Below, in pieces: positions 25,793 through 40,300 of a stretch of DNA of 64,000 nucleotides; within the stretch, counting starts at the first letter, position 1; each line of letters opens with the position of its first letter. The translations under genes were made by a program, and so were the position numbers. Location: contig CM072803.1 of assembly GCA_037013495.1 (NCBI GenBank), positions 52,589,627 through 52,653,626 on the forward strand. The letters run 5' to 3'. Under the pieces are notes generated by a model. It made no database searches and was not told the origin of the DNA. It saw nothing but the letters and a program-made list of their open reading frames with translations. The DNA comes from Hippophae tibetana. Its lineage: Eukaryota > Streptophyta > Magnoliopsida > Rosales > Elaeagnaceae.

Positions 25793-27437
25793 TCCCAATA
25801 TTCTATCATTATTTTGTTTCCTTCTTAAGTCTTAATTCCCAACACAATCAAATTCGTTCAAATTTTATTACCTCTCATCCAAAGGGAAAAGGTGATGGCT
25901 AGAGGTGGTTTTAGATATTATTTGGTAGCTTCTTGTTACGTAGCATGAACCATTGCCATAGAGGATAAGCATAATATTTCCAATCTTATTTCTTTGCTTC
26001 TTACTCATAGAATGGGTTTGAAAAACTAGATTCTTAGGAGGAAAAGCACAACCAAATTTAATTTCAATACATTGTATTCCAACACGACCAGAATAACTTA
26101 TAAATAAGTTGAGAATATTGATGTTCTAAATGAGTTAAAAATGTGAAATATTGATCTCTTATACGAAATAATGAACAAAATTTCAAACATTTCATAGTTT
26201 TACATTTCAAGTTGTAATAAATTTCATTTAAATATATCATAATTATAATGATAAAAAATCCGAAGTATTTATTTACCTACAAATTATTTTTAAAATAGAA
26301 ATGAGAAACCTTTTTTGTTTTCTTTTCCACTTATTAAGTTTTCCCAATAGTCTCTCATTATTTTCTTTCCTTTGTAAGTCTTAATTCATACCACAATCAA
26401 ATTCATTCAAATATTTCTCCCTCTCTTCCCAAGGGAAAAATGTGATAGCTAGATGTGGTTTAAGATATTATTTGCTAACTTCTTGTTACGTAGCCTAAAA
26501 CATTGCTATAGAGGATAAGCATAATATTTCAAAACTTATTTCTTAGCTTCCTACTCATAGAATTGGTTTTGAAAACTAGATTCTTAGGAGGAAAGAGATA
26601 CCCAAATTTAATTTCAATACAGTGCATTCCAACACAACCAGAATAACTTATAAATAAGTTGAGAATATTGATGTCATAAATGAATTAAAAATGAGAAATA
26701 TTGATCCCATATACGACATAATGAACAAAATTTCAAACTTTTCATAGTTTTACATTTCAAGTCGTAATAAATTACATTTAGATATGTTATAATTATAATG
26801 ACAAAATATTTGGAGTATTTATTCAGCCACAAATTATTTGTAAAATAAAAATGAGAAAATGTTTAAGTTTTCTTTTCCACTTATTTATTTGTCTTAATAT
26901 TCTATCATTATTTTGTTTCCTTCGTAAGTGTTACTTCCCACGAAAATCAAATTCATTCAAATTTTATTACCTCTCCTCCGAAGGGAAAAATGGGATGGCT
27001 AGAGATGGGTTTAGACACTATTTGGTAACTTCTTGTTACGTAGCATGAACCATTGCCATAGAGGATAAGCATAATATTTCCTATCTAATTTATTTGCTTC
27101 TTACTCATAGAATGGGTTTAAAAAACTAGATTCTTAGGAGGAAAGACAACCAAATTTAATTTCAATACGGTTAATCAACACAACCAGAATAACTTATAAA
27201 TAAGTTTAGAATATTGATGTCATAAATGAGTTAAAAATGAGAAATATTGATCGCTTATACCAAATAATGAACAAAATTTCACTCTTTTCATGGTTTTACA
27301 TTTTAAGTCGTAATAAAGTGCATTTAAATATATCATAATTATAATGATAAAATATTTGGAGTATTTATTCAGCCACAAATTATTTGTAAAATAGAAATGA
27401 GAAAATATTTAAGATTTCTCTTCCACTTATTCATTTT

Positions 27438-30400
27438 TCCCAATATTCTATCATTATTTTGTTTCATTCGTAAGTCTTAATTCCCACCACTATCAAATTC
27501 ATTCATATTTTATAACCTCTCCTCACAAGGGAAAAAGGTGATGGCTAGAGGTGGTTATAGACATTATTTGGTAACTTCTTGTTACGTAGCATGAACCATT
27601 GCCATAGAGGAAAAGCATAATAATTCCAATCTTATTTCTTTGCTTCTTACCTAGAGAATGGGTTTCAAAAACTAGATTCTTAGGAGGAAAGACACAACCA
27701 AATTTAATTTCACTACGGTGCATTCTAACACAACTAGAATAACTTTTAAATAGGTTGAGAATATTGATGTCATAAATGAGTTAAAAATGAGAAATATTGA
27801 TCTCTTATACGAAATAATGAACAAAATTTCAAACCTTTCATAGTTTTAAACTTCAATTCTTAATAAATTTAATTTAAATATATAAAAATTATAATGATAA
27901 AAAATTTGGAGTATTTATTCAGCGACAAATTATTTGTAAAATATAAATGACAAAATGTTTATGTTTTCTTTTCCACTTATTTATTTTTCCCAATATTCTA
28001 TCATTATTTTGTTTCCTTCGTAAGTCTTAATTCCCAACACAATCAAATTCGTTCAAATTTTATTACCTCTCCTCCAAAGGGAAAAGGTGATGGCTAGAGG
28101 TGGTTTTAGACATTATTTGGTAGCTTCTTGTTACGTAGCATGAACCATTGCCATAGAGGATAAGCATAATATTTCCAATCTTATTTCTTTGCTTCTCACT
28201 CATAGAATGGGTTTGAAAAACTAGATTGTTAGGAGGAAAGACACAACCAAATTTAATTTCAATACGGTTTATCAACACAACCAGAATAACTTATAAATAA
28301 GTTTAGAATATTGATGTCATAAATGAGTTAAAAATGAGAAATATTGATCGCTTATACGAAATAATGACCAAAATTTAACTCTTTTCATAGTTTTACATTT
28401 TAAGTCGTAATAAAGTGCATTTAAATATATCATAATTATAATGATAAAATATTTGGAGTATTCATTCAGCCACAAATTATTTCTAAAATAGAAATGAGAA
28501 AATATTTAAGTTTTCTTTTCCACTTATTTATTTTTCTCAATATTCTATCATTATTTTGTTTCATTCGTAAGACTTAATTCCCACCACAATCAAATTCATT
28601 CAAATTTTATTACCTCTCTTCCCAAGGGAAAAAGGTGATGGCTAGAGATGGTTTTAGACATTCTTTGGTAACTTCTTGTAACGTAGCATGAACCATTGCC
28701 ATAGAGGAAAATCATAATAATTCCAATCTTATTTCTTTGCTTCTTACTTATAGAATGGGTTTGAAAAACTAGATTCTTAGGAGGAAAGACACAACCAAAT
28801 TTAATTTCAATACGGTGCATTCTAACACAACTAGAATAACTTATAAATAAGTTGAGAATATTGATGTCATAAATGAGTTAAAAATGAGAAATATTGATCT
28901 CTTATACGAAATAATGAACAAAATTTCAAACGTTTCATAGTTTTGCATTTCAAGTCGTAATAAATTCCGTTTAAATATATCATAATTATAATGATAAAAA
29001 ATTTGGAGTATTTATTCAGCGACAAATTATTTGTAAAATAGAAATGACAAAATGTTTAAGTTTTCTTTTCCACTTATTTATTTTTCCCAATATTCTATCA
29101 TTATTTTGTTTCCTTCGTAAGTCTTAATTCCAAACACAATCAAATTCGTTCAAATATTTCTCCAAAGGGAAAAGGTGATGGCTAGAGGTGGTTTTAGACA
29201 TTATTTGGTAGCTTCTTGTTACGTAGCATGAACCATTGCCATAGAGGATAAGCATAATTTTTCCAATCTTATTTCTTTGCTTCTTACTCATTGAATGGGT
29301 TTGAAAAACTAGATTCTTAGGAGGAAAAGCACAAACAAATTTAATTTCAATACGTTGTATTCCAACACGACCAGAATAACTTATAAATAAGTTGAGAATA
29401 TTGATGTTATAAATGAGTTAAAAATGTGAAATATTGATCTTTTATACGAAATAATGAACAAAATTTCAAACATTTCATAGTTTTACATTTCAAGTTGTAA
29501 TAAATTTCATTTAAATATATCATAATTATAATGATAAAAAATTCGAAGTATTTATTTACCTACAAATTATTTTTAAAATAGAAATGAGAAACCTTTTTTG
29601 TTTTCTTTTAGACTTATTAAGTTTTCCCAATAGTCTATCATTATTTTCTTTCCTTTGTAAGTCTTAATTCATACCACAATCAAATTCATTCAAATATTTC
29701 TCCCTCTCTTCCCAAGGGAAAAATGTGATAGCTAGATGTGGTTTAAGACATTATTTGGTAACTTCTTGTTACGTAGCATGAACCATTGCCATAGAGGAAA
29801 AGCATAATAATTCCAATCTTATTTCTTTGCTTCTTATCTAGAGAATGGGTTTCAAAAACTAGATTCTTAGGAGGAAAGACACAACCAAATTTAATTTCAC
29901 TACGGTGCATTCTAACACAACTAGAATAACTTTTAAATAGGTTGAGAATATTGATGTCATAAATGAGTTAAAAATGAGAAATATTGATCTCTTATACGAA
30001 ATAATGAACAAAATTTCAAACGTTTCATAGTTTTAAACTTCAATTCTTAATAAATTTAATTTAAATATATCAAAATTATAATGATAAAAAATTTGGAGTA
30101 TTTATTCAGTGAAAAATTATTTGTAAAATATAAATGACAAAATGTTTAAGTTTTCTTTTCCACTTATTTATTTTTCCCAATATTCTATCATTATTTTGTT
30201 TCCTTCTTAAGTCTTAATTCCCAACACAATCAAATTCGTTCAAATTTTATTACCTCTCATCCAAAGGGAAAAGGTGATGGCTAGAGGTGGTTTTAGATAT
30301 TATTTGGTAGCTTCTTGTTACGTAGCATGAACCATTGCCATAGAGGATAAGCATAATATTTCCAATCTTATTTCTTTGCTTCTTACTCATAGAATGGGTT

Positions 30401-31819
30401 TGAAAAACTAGATTCTTAGGAGGAAAAGCACAACCAAATTTAATTTCAATACATTGTATTCCAACACGACCAGAATAACTTATAAATAAGTTGAGAATAT
30501 TGATGTTCTAAATGAGTTAAAAATGTGAAATATTGATCTCTTATACGAAATAATGAACAAAATTTCAAACATTTCATAGTTTTACATTTCAAGTTGTAAT
30601 AAATTTCATTTAAATATATCATAATTATAATGATAAAAAATCCGAAGTATTTATTTACCTACAAATTATTTTTAAAATAGAAATGAGAAACCTTTTTTGT
30701 TTTCTTTTCCACTTATTAAGTTTTCCCAATAGTCTCTCATTATTTTCTTTCCTTTGTAAGTCTTAATTCATACCACAATCAAATTCATTCAAATATTTCT
30801 CCCTCTCTTCCCAAGGGAAAAATGTGATAGCTAGATGTGGTTTAAGATATTATTTGCTAACTTCTTGTTACGTAGCCTAAAACATTGCTATAGAGGATAA
30901 GCATAATATTTCAAAACTTATTTCTTAGCTTCCTACTCATAGAATTGGTTTTGAAAACTAGATTCTTAGGAGGAAAGAGATACCCAAATTTAATTTCAAT
31001 ACAGTGCATTCCAACACAACCAGAATAACTTATAAATAAGTTGAGAATATTGATGTCATAAATGAATTAAAAATGAGAAATATTGATCCCATATACGACA
31101 TAATGAACAAAATTTCAAACTTTTCATAGTTTTACATTTCAAGTCGTAATAAATTACATTTAGATATGTTATAATTATAATGACAAAATATTTGGAGTAT
31201 TTATTCAGCCACAAATTATTTGTAAAATAAAAATGAGAAAATGTTTAAGTTTTCTTTTCCACTTATTTATTTGTCTTAATATTCTATCATTATTTTGTTT
31301 CCTTCGTAAGTGTTACTTCCCACGAAAATCAAATTCATTCAAATTTTATTACCTCTCCTCCGAAGGGAAAAATGGGATGGCTAGAGATGGGTTTAGACAC
31401 TATTTGGTAACTTCTTGTTACGTAGCATGAACCATTGCCATAGAGGATAAGCATAATATTTCCTATCTAATTTATTTGCTTCTTACTCATAGAATGGGTT
31501 TAAAAAACTAGATTCTTAGGAGGAAAGACCACCAAATTTAATTTCAATATGGTTTATCAACACAACCAGAATAACTTATAAATAAGTTTAGAATACTGAT
31601 GTCATAAATGAGTTAAAAATGAGAAATATTGATCGCTTATACCAAATAATGACCAAAAATTCACTCTTTTCATGGTTTAACATTTTAAGTCGTAATAAAG
31701 TGCATTTAAATATATCATAATTATAATGATAAAATATTTGGAGTATTTATTCAGCCTCAAATTATTTGTAAAATAGAAATTAGAAAATATTTAAGATTTC
31801 TCTTCCACTTATTTATTTT
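27438..31819. repeat. Eight-monomer HOR unit, 4382 bp, first copy
   Basis: Monomer starts are 27438, 27988, 28535, 29085, 29625, 30175, 30724 and 31274. Type order is 1, 2', 5/5' hybrid, short 2, 3/1 hybrid, 2, 3, 4. It equals the preceding 11-mer with D, D and one type 5 monomer removed. The monomer at 28535 carries GAGGAAAATCAT, the marker of 22503, in its first half and TTTGCATTTC, the marker of 24153, in its second half. The simplest reading is one unequal crossover that removed three monomers, with the joint between about 28711 and 28815. Confidence 0.9.
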
Positions 31820-34800
31820 TCCCAATATTCTATCATTATTTTGTTTCATTCTTAAGTCTTAATTCCCACCACAATCAAATTCATTCAAATTTTATTACCT
31901 CTCCTCAAAAGGGAAAAAGGTGATGGCTAGAGGTGGTTATAGACATTATTTGGTAACTTCTTGTTACGTAGCATGAACCATTGCCATAGAGGAAAAGCAT
32001 AATAATTCCAATCTTATTTCTTTGCTTCTTACCTAGAGAATGGGTTTCAAAAACTAGATTCTTAGGAGGAAAGACACAACCAAATTTAATTTCACTACGG
32101 TGCATTCTAACACAACTAGAATAACTTTTAAATAGGTTGAGAATATTAATGTCATAAATGAGTTAAAAATGAGAAATATTGATCTCTTATACGAAATAAT
32201 GAACAAAATTTCAAACGTTTCATAGCTTTAAACTTCAATTCTTAATAAATTTAATTTAAATATATCAAAATAATAATGATAAAAAATTTGGAGTATTTAT
32301 TCAGCGACAAATTATTTGTAAAATATAAATGACAAAATGTTTAAGTTTTCTTTTCCAATTATTTATTTTTCCCAATATTGTATCATTATTTTGATTCATT
32401 CGTAAGACTTAATATCCACCACAATCAAATTCGTTCAAATTTTATTACCTCTCTTCCCAAGGGAAAAAGGTGATGGCTAGAGATAGTTTTAGACATTCTT
32501 TGGTAACTTCTTGTTACGTAGCATGAACCATTGCCATAGAGGAAAAGCATAATAATTCCAATCTTATTTCTTTGCTTCTTACTCATAGAATGGGTTTCAA
32601 AAACTCTATTATTAGGAGAAAATAAAACCAAATTTAATTTCAATACGTTGTATTCCAACACAACTAGAATAACTTATAAATAAGTTCAGAATATTGATGT
32701 TATAAATGAGTTAAAAATGAGAAATATTGATCTCTTATACGAAATAATGAACAAAATTTAAAACGTTTCATAGTTTTAAACTTCAATTCTTAATAAATTT
32801 AATTTAAATATATCAAAATTATAATGATAAAACATTTGGAGTATTTATTCAGCCACAAATTATTTTTAAAATAGATATGAGAAAATGTTTAAGTTTTCTT
32901 TTCCACTTATTTATTTTTCCCAATATTCTATAATTATTTTGTTTCATTTGTAAGAATTAATTCCCACCACAATCAAATTCATTCAAATTTTATTACCTCT
33001 CTTCCCAAGGGAAAAAGGTGATGGCTAGAGATGGTTTTAGACATTCTTTGGTAACTTCTTGTTACGTAGCATGAACCATTGCCATAGAGGAAAAGCATAA
33101 TAATTCCAATCTTATTTCTTTGCTTCTTACTTATAGAATGGGTTTGAAAAACTAGATTCTTAGGAGGAAAGACACAACCAAATTTAATTTCAATACGGTG
33201 CATTCTAACACAACTAGAATAACTTTTAAATAGGTTGAGAATATTGATGTCGTAAATGAGTTAAAAATGAGAAATATTGATCTCTTATACGAAATAATGA
33301 ATAAAATTTCAAACGTTTCATAGTTTTAAACTTCAATTCTTAATAAATTTAATTTAAATATATCAAAATTATAATGATAAAAAATTTGGATTATTTATTC
33401 AGCGACAAATTATTGTAAAATATAAATGACAAAATGTTTAAGTTTTCTTTTCCACTTATTTATTTTTCCCAATATTCTATCATTATTTTGTTTCCTTCGT
33501 AAGTCTTAATTCCCAACACAATCAAATTCGTTCAAATTTTATTACCTCTCCTCCAAAGGGAAAAGGTGATGGCTAGAGGTGGTTTTAGACATTATTTGGT
33601 AGCTTCTTGTTACGTAGCATGAACCATTGCCATAGAGGATAAGCATAATATTTCCAATCTTATTTCTTTGCTTCTCACTCATAGAATGGGTTTGAAAAAC
33701 TAGATTGTTAGGAGGAAAGACACAACCAAATTTAATTTCAATACGGTTTATCAACACAACCAGAATAACTTATAAATAAGTTTAGAATATTGATGTCATA
33801 AATGAGTTAAAAATGTGAAATATTGATCGCTTATACGAAATAATGACCAAAATTTAACTCTTTTCATAGTTTTACATTTTAAGTCGTAATAAAGTGCATT
33901 TAAATATATCATAATTATAATGATAAAATATTTGGAGTATTTATTCAGCCACAAATTATTTCTAAAATAGAAATGAGAAAATATTTAAGTTTTCTTTTCC
34001 ACTTATTTATTTTTCTCAATATTCTATCATTATTTTTTTTCATTCGTAAGTTTTAATTCCCACCACAATCAAATTCATTCATATTTTATTACCTCTCCTC
34101 ACAAGGGAAAAAGGTGATGACTAGAGGTGGTTATAGACATTCTTTGGTAACTTCTTGTTACGTAGCATGAACCATTGCCATAGAGGAAAAGCATAATAAT
34201 TCCAATCTTATTTCTTTGCTTCTTACCTAGAGAATGGGTTTCAAAAACTAGATTCTTAGGAGGAAAGACACAAACAAATTTAATTTCACTACGGTGCATT
34301 CTAACACAACTAGAATAACTTTTAAATAGGTTGAGAATATTGATGTCATAAATGAGTTAAAAATGAGAAATATTGATCTCTTATACGAAATAATGAACAA
34401 AATTTCAAACGTTTCATAGTTTTAAACTTCAATTCTTAATAAATTTAATTTAAATATATAAAAATTATAATGATAAAAAATTTGGAGTATTTATTCAGCG
34501 ATAAATTATTTGTAAAATAGAAATGACAAAATGTTTAAGTTTTCTTTTCCACTTATTTATTTTTCCCAATATTCTATCATTATTTCGTTTCCTTCGTAAG
34601 TCTTAATTCCCACCACAATCAAATTCATTCATATTTTATTACCTCTCCTCACAAGGGAAAAAGGTGATGGCTAGAGGTAGTTATAGACATTATTTGGTAA
34701 CTTCTTGTTACGTAGCATGAACCATTGCCATAGAGGAAAAGCATAATAATTCCAATCTTATGTCTTTGCTTCTTACCTAGAGAATGGGTTTCAAAAACTA

Positions 34801-37310
34801 GATTCTTAGGAGGAAAGACACAACCAAATTTAATTTCACTACGGTGCATTCTAACACAACTAGAATAACTTTTAAATAGGTTGAGAATATTGATGTCATA
34901 AATGAGTTAAAAATGAGAAATATTGATCTCTTATACGAAATAATGAACAAAATTTCAAACGTTTCATAGTTTTAAACTTCAATTCTTAATAAATTTAATT
35001 TAAATATATCAAAATAATAATGATAAAAAATTTGGAGTATTTATTCAGCGACAAATTATTTGTAAAATATAAATGACAAAATGTTTAAGTTTTCTTTTCC
35101 ACTTATTTATTTTTGCCAATATTGTATCATTATTTTGATTCATTCGTAAGAGTTAATTCCCACCACTATCAAATTCATTCATATTTTATAACCTCTCCTC
35201 ACAAGGGAAAAAGGTGATGGCTAGAGGTGGTTATAGACATTATTTGGTAACTTCTTGTAACGTAGCATGAACCATTGCCATAGAGGAAAAGCATAATAAT
35301 TCCAATCTTATTTCTTTGCTTCTTACCTAGAGAATGGGTTTCAAAAACTAGATTCTTAGGAGGAAAGACGCAACCAAATTTAATTTCACTACGGTGCATT
35401 CTAACACAACTAGAATAACTTTTAAATAGGTTGAGAATATTGATGTCATAAATGAGTTAAAAATGAGAAATATTGATCTCTTATACGAAATAATGAACAA
35501 AATTTCAAACGTTTCATAGTTTTAAACTTCAATTCTTAATAAATTTAATTTAAATATATCAAAATTATAATGATAAAAAATTTGGAGTATTTATTCAGCG
35601 ACAAATTATTTGTAAAATATAAATGACGAAATGTTTAAGTTTTCTTTTCCACTTATTTATTTTTCCCAATATTCTATCATTATTTTGTTTCCTTCTTAAG
35701 TCTTAATTCCCAACACAATCAAATTCGTTCAAATTTTATTACCTCTCCTCCAAAGGGAAAAGGTGATGGCTAGAGGTGGTTATAGACATTATTTGGTAAC
35801 TTCTTGTTACGTAGCATGAACCATTGCCATAGAGGAAAAGAATAATAATTCCAATCTTATTTCTTTGCTTCTTACCTATAGAATGGGTTTGAAAAACTAG
35901 ATTGTTAGGAGGAAAGACACAACCAAATTTAATTTCAATACGGTTTATCAACACAACCAGAATAACTTATAAATAAGTTTAGAATATTGATGTCATAAAT
36001 GAGTTAAAAATGAGAAATATTGATCGCTTATACGAAATAATGACCAAAATTTAACTCTTTTCATAGTTTTACATTTTAAGTCGTAATAAAGTGCATTTAA
36101 ATATATCATAATTATAATGATAAAATATTTGGAGTATTCATTCAGCCACAAATTATTTCTAAAATAGAAATGAGAAAATATTTAAGTTTTCTTTTCCACT
36201 TATTTATTTTTCTCAATATTCTATCATTATTTTGTTTCATTCGTAAGACTTAATTCCCACCACAATCAAATTCATTCAAATTTTATTACCTCTCTTCCCA
36301 AGGGAAAAAGGTGATGGCTAGAGATGGTTTTAGACATTCTTTGGTAACTTCTTGTAACGTAGCATGAACCATTGCCATAGAGGAAAATCATAATAATTCC
36401 AATCTTATTTCTTTGCTTCTTACTTATAGAATGGGTTTGAAAAACTAGATTCTTAGGAGGAAAGACACAACCAAATTTAATTTCAATACGGTGCATTCTA
36501 ACACAACTAGAATAACTTATAAATAAGTTGAGAATATTGATGTCATAAATGAGTTAAAAATGAGAAATATTGATCTCTTATACGAAATAATGAACAAAAT
36601 TTCAAACGTTTCATAGTTTTGCATTTCAAGTCGTAATAAATTCCGTTTAAATATATCATAATTATAATGATAAAAAATTTGGAGTATTTATTCAGCGACA
36701 AATTATTTGTAAAATAGAAATGACAAAATGTTTAAGTTTTCTTTTCCACTTATTTATTTTTCCCAATATTCTATCATTATTTCGTTTCCTTCGTAAGTCT
36801 TAATTCCCACCACAATCAAATTCATTCATATTTTATTACCTCTCCTCACAAGGGAAAAAGGTGATGGCTAGAGGTAGTTATAGACATTATTTGGTAACTT
36901 CTTGTTACGTAGCATGAACCATTGCCATAGAGGAAAAGCATAATAATTCCAATCTTATGTCTTTGCTTCTTACCTAGAGAATGGGTTTCAAAAACTAGAT
37001 TCTTAGGAGGAAAGACACAACCAAATTTAATTTCACTACGGTGCATTCTAACACAACTAGAATAACTTTTAAATAGGTTGAGAATATTGATGTCATAAAT
37101 GAGTTAAAAATGAGAAATATTGATCTCTTATACGAAATAATGAACAAAATTTCAAACGTTTCATAGTTTTAAACTTCAATTCTTAATAAATTTAATTTAA
37201 ATATATCAAAATAATAATGATAAAAAATTTGGAGTATTTATTCAGCGACAAATTATTTGTAAAATAGAAATGAGAAAATATTTAAGATTTCTCTTCCACT
37301 TATTCATTTT
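31820..37310. repeat. Ten-monomer segment completing the first 18-mer
   Basis: Monomer starts are 31820, 32370, 32918, 33467, 34014, 34564, 35114, 35664, 36211 and 36761. It lacks types 3 and 4 entirely, so it is not a set of 4-mers. 34014, 34564 and 35114 are the 1-1b-1c trio later found in the kind B 6-mer; 1b is marked by TATTTCGTTTCC and TTATGTCTTTGC, and 1c by TGCCAATATTG and GTAAGAGTTAATTCC. 36211 is the same 5/5' hybrid as 28535. 36761 is a 1b monomer that turns into a type 4 tail (TTTAAGATTTCTCTTCC near 37280), forming the joint to the second 18-mer copy. Confidence 0.87.
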
Positions 37311-40300
37311 TCCCAATATTCTATCATTATTTTGTTTCATTCGTAAGTCTTAATTCCCACCACTATCAAATTCATTCATATTTTATAACCTCTCCTCACA
37401 AGGGAAAAAGGTGATGGCTAGAGGTGGTTATAGACATTATTTGGTAACTTCTTGTTACGTAGCATGAACCATTGCCATAGAGGAAAAGCATAATAATTCC
37501 AATCTTATTTCTTTGCTTCTTACCTAGAGAATGGGTTTCAAAAACTAGATTCTTAGGAGGAAAGACGCAACCAAATTTAATTTCACTACGGTGCATTCTA
37601 ACACAACTAGAATAACTTTTAAATAGGTTGAGAATATTGATGTCATAAATGAGTTAAAAATGAGAAATATTGATCTCTTATACGAAATAATGAACAAAAT
37701 TTCAAACCTTTCATAGTTTTAAACTTCAATTCTTAATAAATTTAATTTAAATATATAAAAATTATAATGATAAAAAATTTGGAGTATTTATTCAGCGACA
37801 AATTATTTGTAAAATATAAATGACAAAATGTTTATGTTTTCTTTTCCACTTATTTATTTTTCCCAATATTCTATCATTATTTTGTTTCCTTCGTAAGTCT
37901 TAATTCCCAACACAATCAAATTCGTTCAAATTTTATTACCTCTCCTCCAAAGGGAAAAGGTGATGGCTAGAGGTGGTTTTAGACATTATTTGGTAGCTTC
38001 TTGTTACGTAGCATGAACCATTGCCATAGAGGATAAGCATAATATTTCCAATCTTATTTCTTTGCTTCTCACTCATAGAATGGGTTTGAAAAACTAGATT
38101 GTTAGGAGGAAAGACACAACCAAATTTAATTTCAATACGGTTTATCAACACAACCAGAATAACTTATAAATAAGTTTAGAATATTGATGTCATAAATGAG
38201 TTAAAAATGAGAAATATTGATCGCTTATACGAAATAATGACCAAAATTTAACTCTTTTCATAGTTTTACATTTTAAGTCGTAATAAAGTGCATTTAAATA
38301 TATCATAATTATAATGATAAAATATTTGGAGTATTCATTCAGCCACAAATTATTTCTAAAATAGAAATGAGAAAATATTTAAGTTTTCTTTTCCACTTAT
38401 TTATTTTTCTCAATATTCTATCATTATTTTGTTTCATTCGTAAGACTTAATTCCCACCACAATCAAATTCATTCAAATTTTATTACCTCTCTTCCCAAGG
38501 GAAAAAGGTGATGGCTAGAGATGGTTTTAGACATTCTTTGGTAACTTCTTGTAACGTAGCATGAACCATTGCCATAGAGGAAAATCATAATAATTCCAAT
38601 CTTATTTCTTTGCTTCTTACTTATAGAATGGGTTTGAAAAACTAGATTCTTAGGAGGAAAGACACAACCAAATTTAATTTCAATACGGTGCATTCTAACA
38701 CAACTAGAATAACTTATAAATAAGTTGAGAATATTGATGTCATAAATGAGTTAAAAATGAGAAATATTGATCTCTTATACGAAATAATGAACAAAATTTC
38801 AAACGTTTCATAGTTTTGCATTTCAAGTCGTAATAAATTCCGTTTAAATATATCATAATTATAATGATAAAAAATTTGGAGTATTTATTCAGCGACAAAT
38901 TATTTGTAAAATAGAAATGACAAAATGTTTAAGTTTTCTTTTCCACTTATTTATTTTTCCCAATATTCTATCATTATTTTGTTTCCTTCGTAAGTCTTAA
39001 TTCCAAACACAATCAAATTCGTTCAAATATTTCTCCAAAGGGAAAAGGTGATGGCTAGAGGTGGTTTTAGACATTATTTGGTAGCTTCTTGTTACGTAGC
39101 ATGAACCATTGCCATAGAGGATAAGCATAATTTTTCCAATCTTATTTCTTTGCTTCTTACTCATTGAATGGGTTTGAAAAACTAGATTCTTAGGAGGAAA
39201 AGCACAAACAAATTTAATTTCAATACGTTGTATTCCAACACGACCAGAATAACTTATAAATAAGTTGAGAATATTGATGTTATAAATGAGTTAAAAATGT
39301 GAAATATTGATCTTTTATACGAAATAATGAACAAAATTTCAAACATTTCATAGTTTTACATTTCAAGTTGTAATAAATTTCATTTAAATATATCATAATT
39401 ATAATGATAAAAAATTCGAAGTATTTATTTACCTACAAATTATTTTTAAAATAGAAATGAGAAACCTTTTTTGTTTTCTTTTAGACTTATTAAGTTTTCC
39501 CAATAGTCTATCATTATTTTCTTTCCTTTGTAAGTCTTAATTCATACCACAATCAAATTCATTCAAATATTTCTCCCTCTCTTCCCAAGGGAAAAATGTG
39601 ATAGCTAGATGTGGTTTAAGACATTATTTGGTAACTTCTTGTTACGTAGCATGAACCATTGCCATAGAGGAAAAGCATAATAATTCCAATCTTATTTCTT
39701 TGCTTCTTATCTAGAGAATGGGTTTCAAAAACTAGATTCTTAGGAGGAAAGACACAACCAAATTTAATTTCACTACGGTGCATTCTAACACAACTAGAAT
39801 AACTTTTAAATAGGTTGAGAATATTGATGTCATAAATGAGTTAAAAATGAGAAATATTGATCTCTTATACGAAATAATGAACAAAATTTCAAACGTTTCA
39901 TAGTTTTAAACTTCAATTCTTAATAAATTTAATTTAAATATATCAAAATTATAATGATAAAAAATTTGGAGTATTTATTCAGTGAAAAATTATTTGTAAA
40001 ATATAAATGACAAAATGTTTAAGTTTTCTTTTCCACTTATTTATTTTTCCCAATATTCTATCATTATTTTGTTTCCTTCTTAAGTCTTAATTCCCAACAC
40101 AATCAAATTCGTTCAAATTTTATTACCTCTCATCCAAAGGGAAAAGGTGATGGCTAGAGGTGGTTTTAGATATTATTTGGTAGCTTCTTGTTACGTAGCA
40201 TGAACCATTGCCATAGAGGATAAGCATAATATTTCCAATCTTATTTCTTTGCTTCTTACTCATAGAATGGGTTTGAAAAACTAGATTCTTAGGAGGAAAA

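Larger units (their letters stand above)
21406..27437. repeat. Eleven-monomer HOR unit, 6032 bp
   Basis: Monomer starts are 21406, 21956, 22503, 23053, 23603, 24153, 24703, 25243, 25793, 26342 and 26892. Type order is 1, 2', 5, D, D, 5', short type 2, 3/1 hybrid, 2, 3, 4. The first three monomers match the kind A 6-mer. The D pair and 5' are specific to this block. The last five monomers, with the 540-bp short monomer, recur in the 8-mers at 27438 and 37311. The unit occurs once in the window, so calling it a HOR unit rests on its 1-to-4 boundaries and on its relation to the 8-mer. Confidence 0.85.
27438..37310. repeat. Eighteen-monomer supra-HOR unit, 9873 bp, first copy
   Basis: This is an 8-mer (27438-31819) followed by a ten-monomer segment (31820-37310). 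Monomer boundaries at 27988, 28535, 29085, 29625, 30175, 30724, 31274 and 31820 reappear exactly 9873 bp later, as do those at 34014, 34564, 35114 and 35664. Between 32370 and 33467 the offset is 9874-9875 because of one-base indels. The second copy starts at 37311 and stops matching near 45652. The unit is marked by the 540-bp monomer, the 3/1 hybrid, and an unusual monomer at 32370 with TATCATTATTTTGATTC and AATATCCACC. Confidence 0.9.

Noticed and set aside
26851-27048. Plus-strand open frame of 65 codons, repeated at 31233 and 41106
   Set aside because: It spans a monomer junction (type 3 tail into type 4 head) and is rich in Phe, Leu, Cys and Ser from the T-rich tract. The three copies are identical because the 8-mer/11-mer blocks were duplicated, not because of selection.
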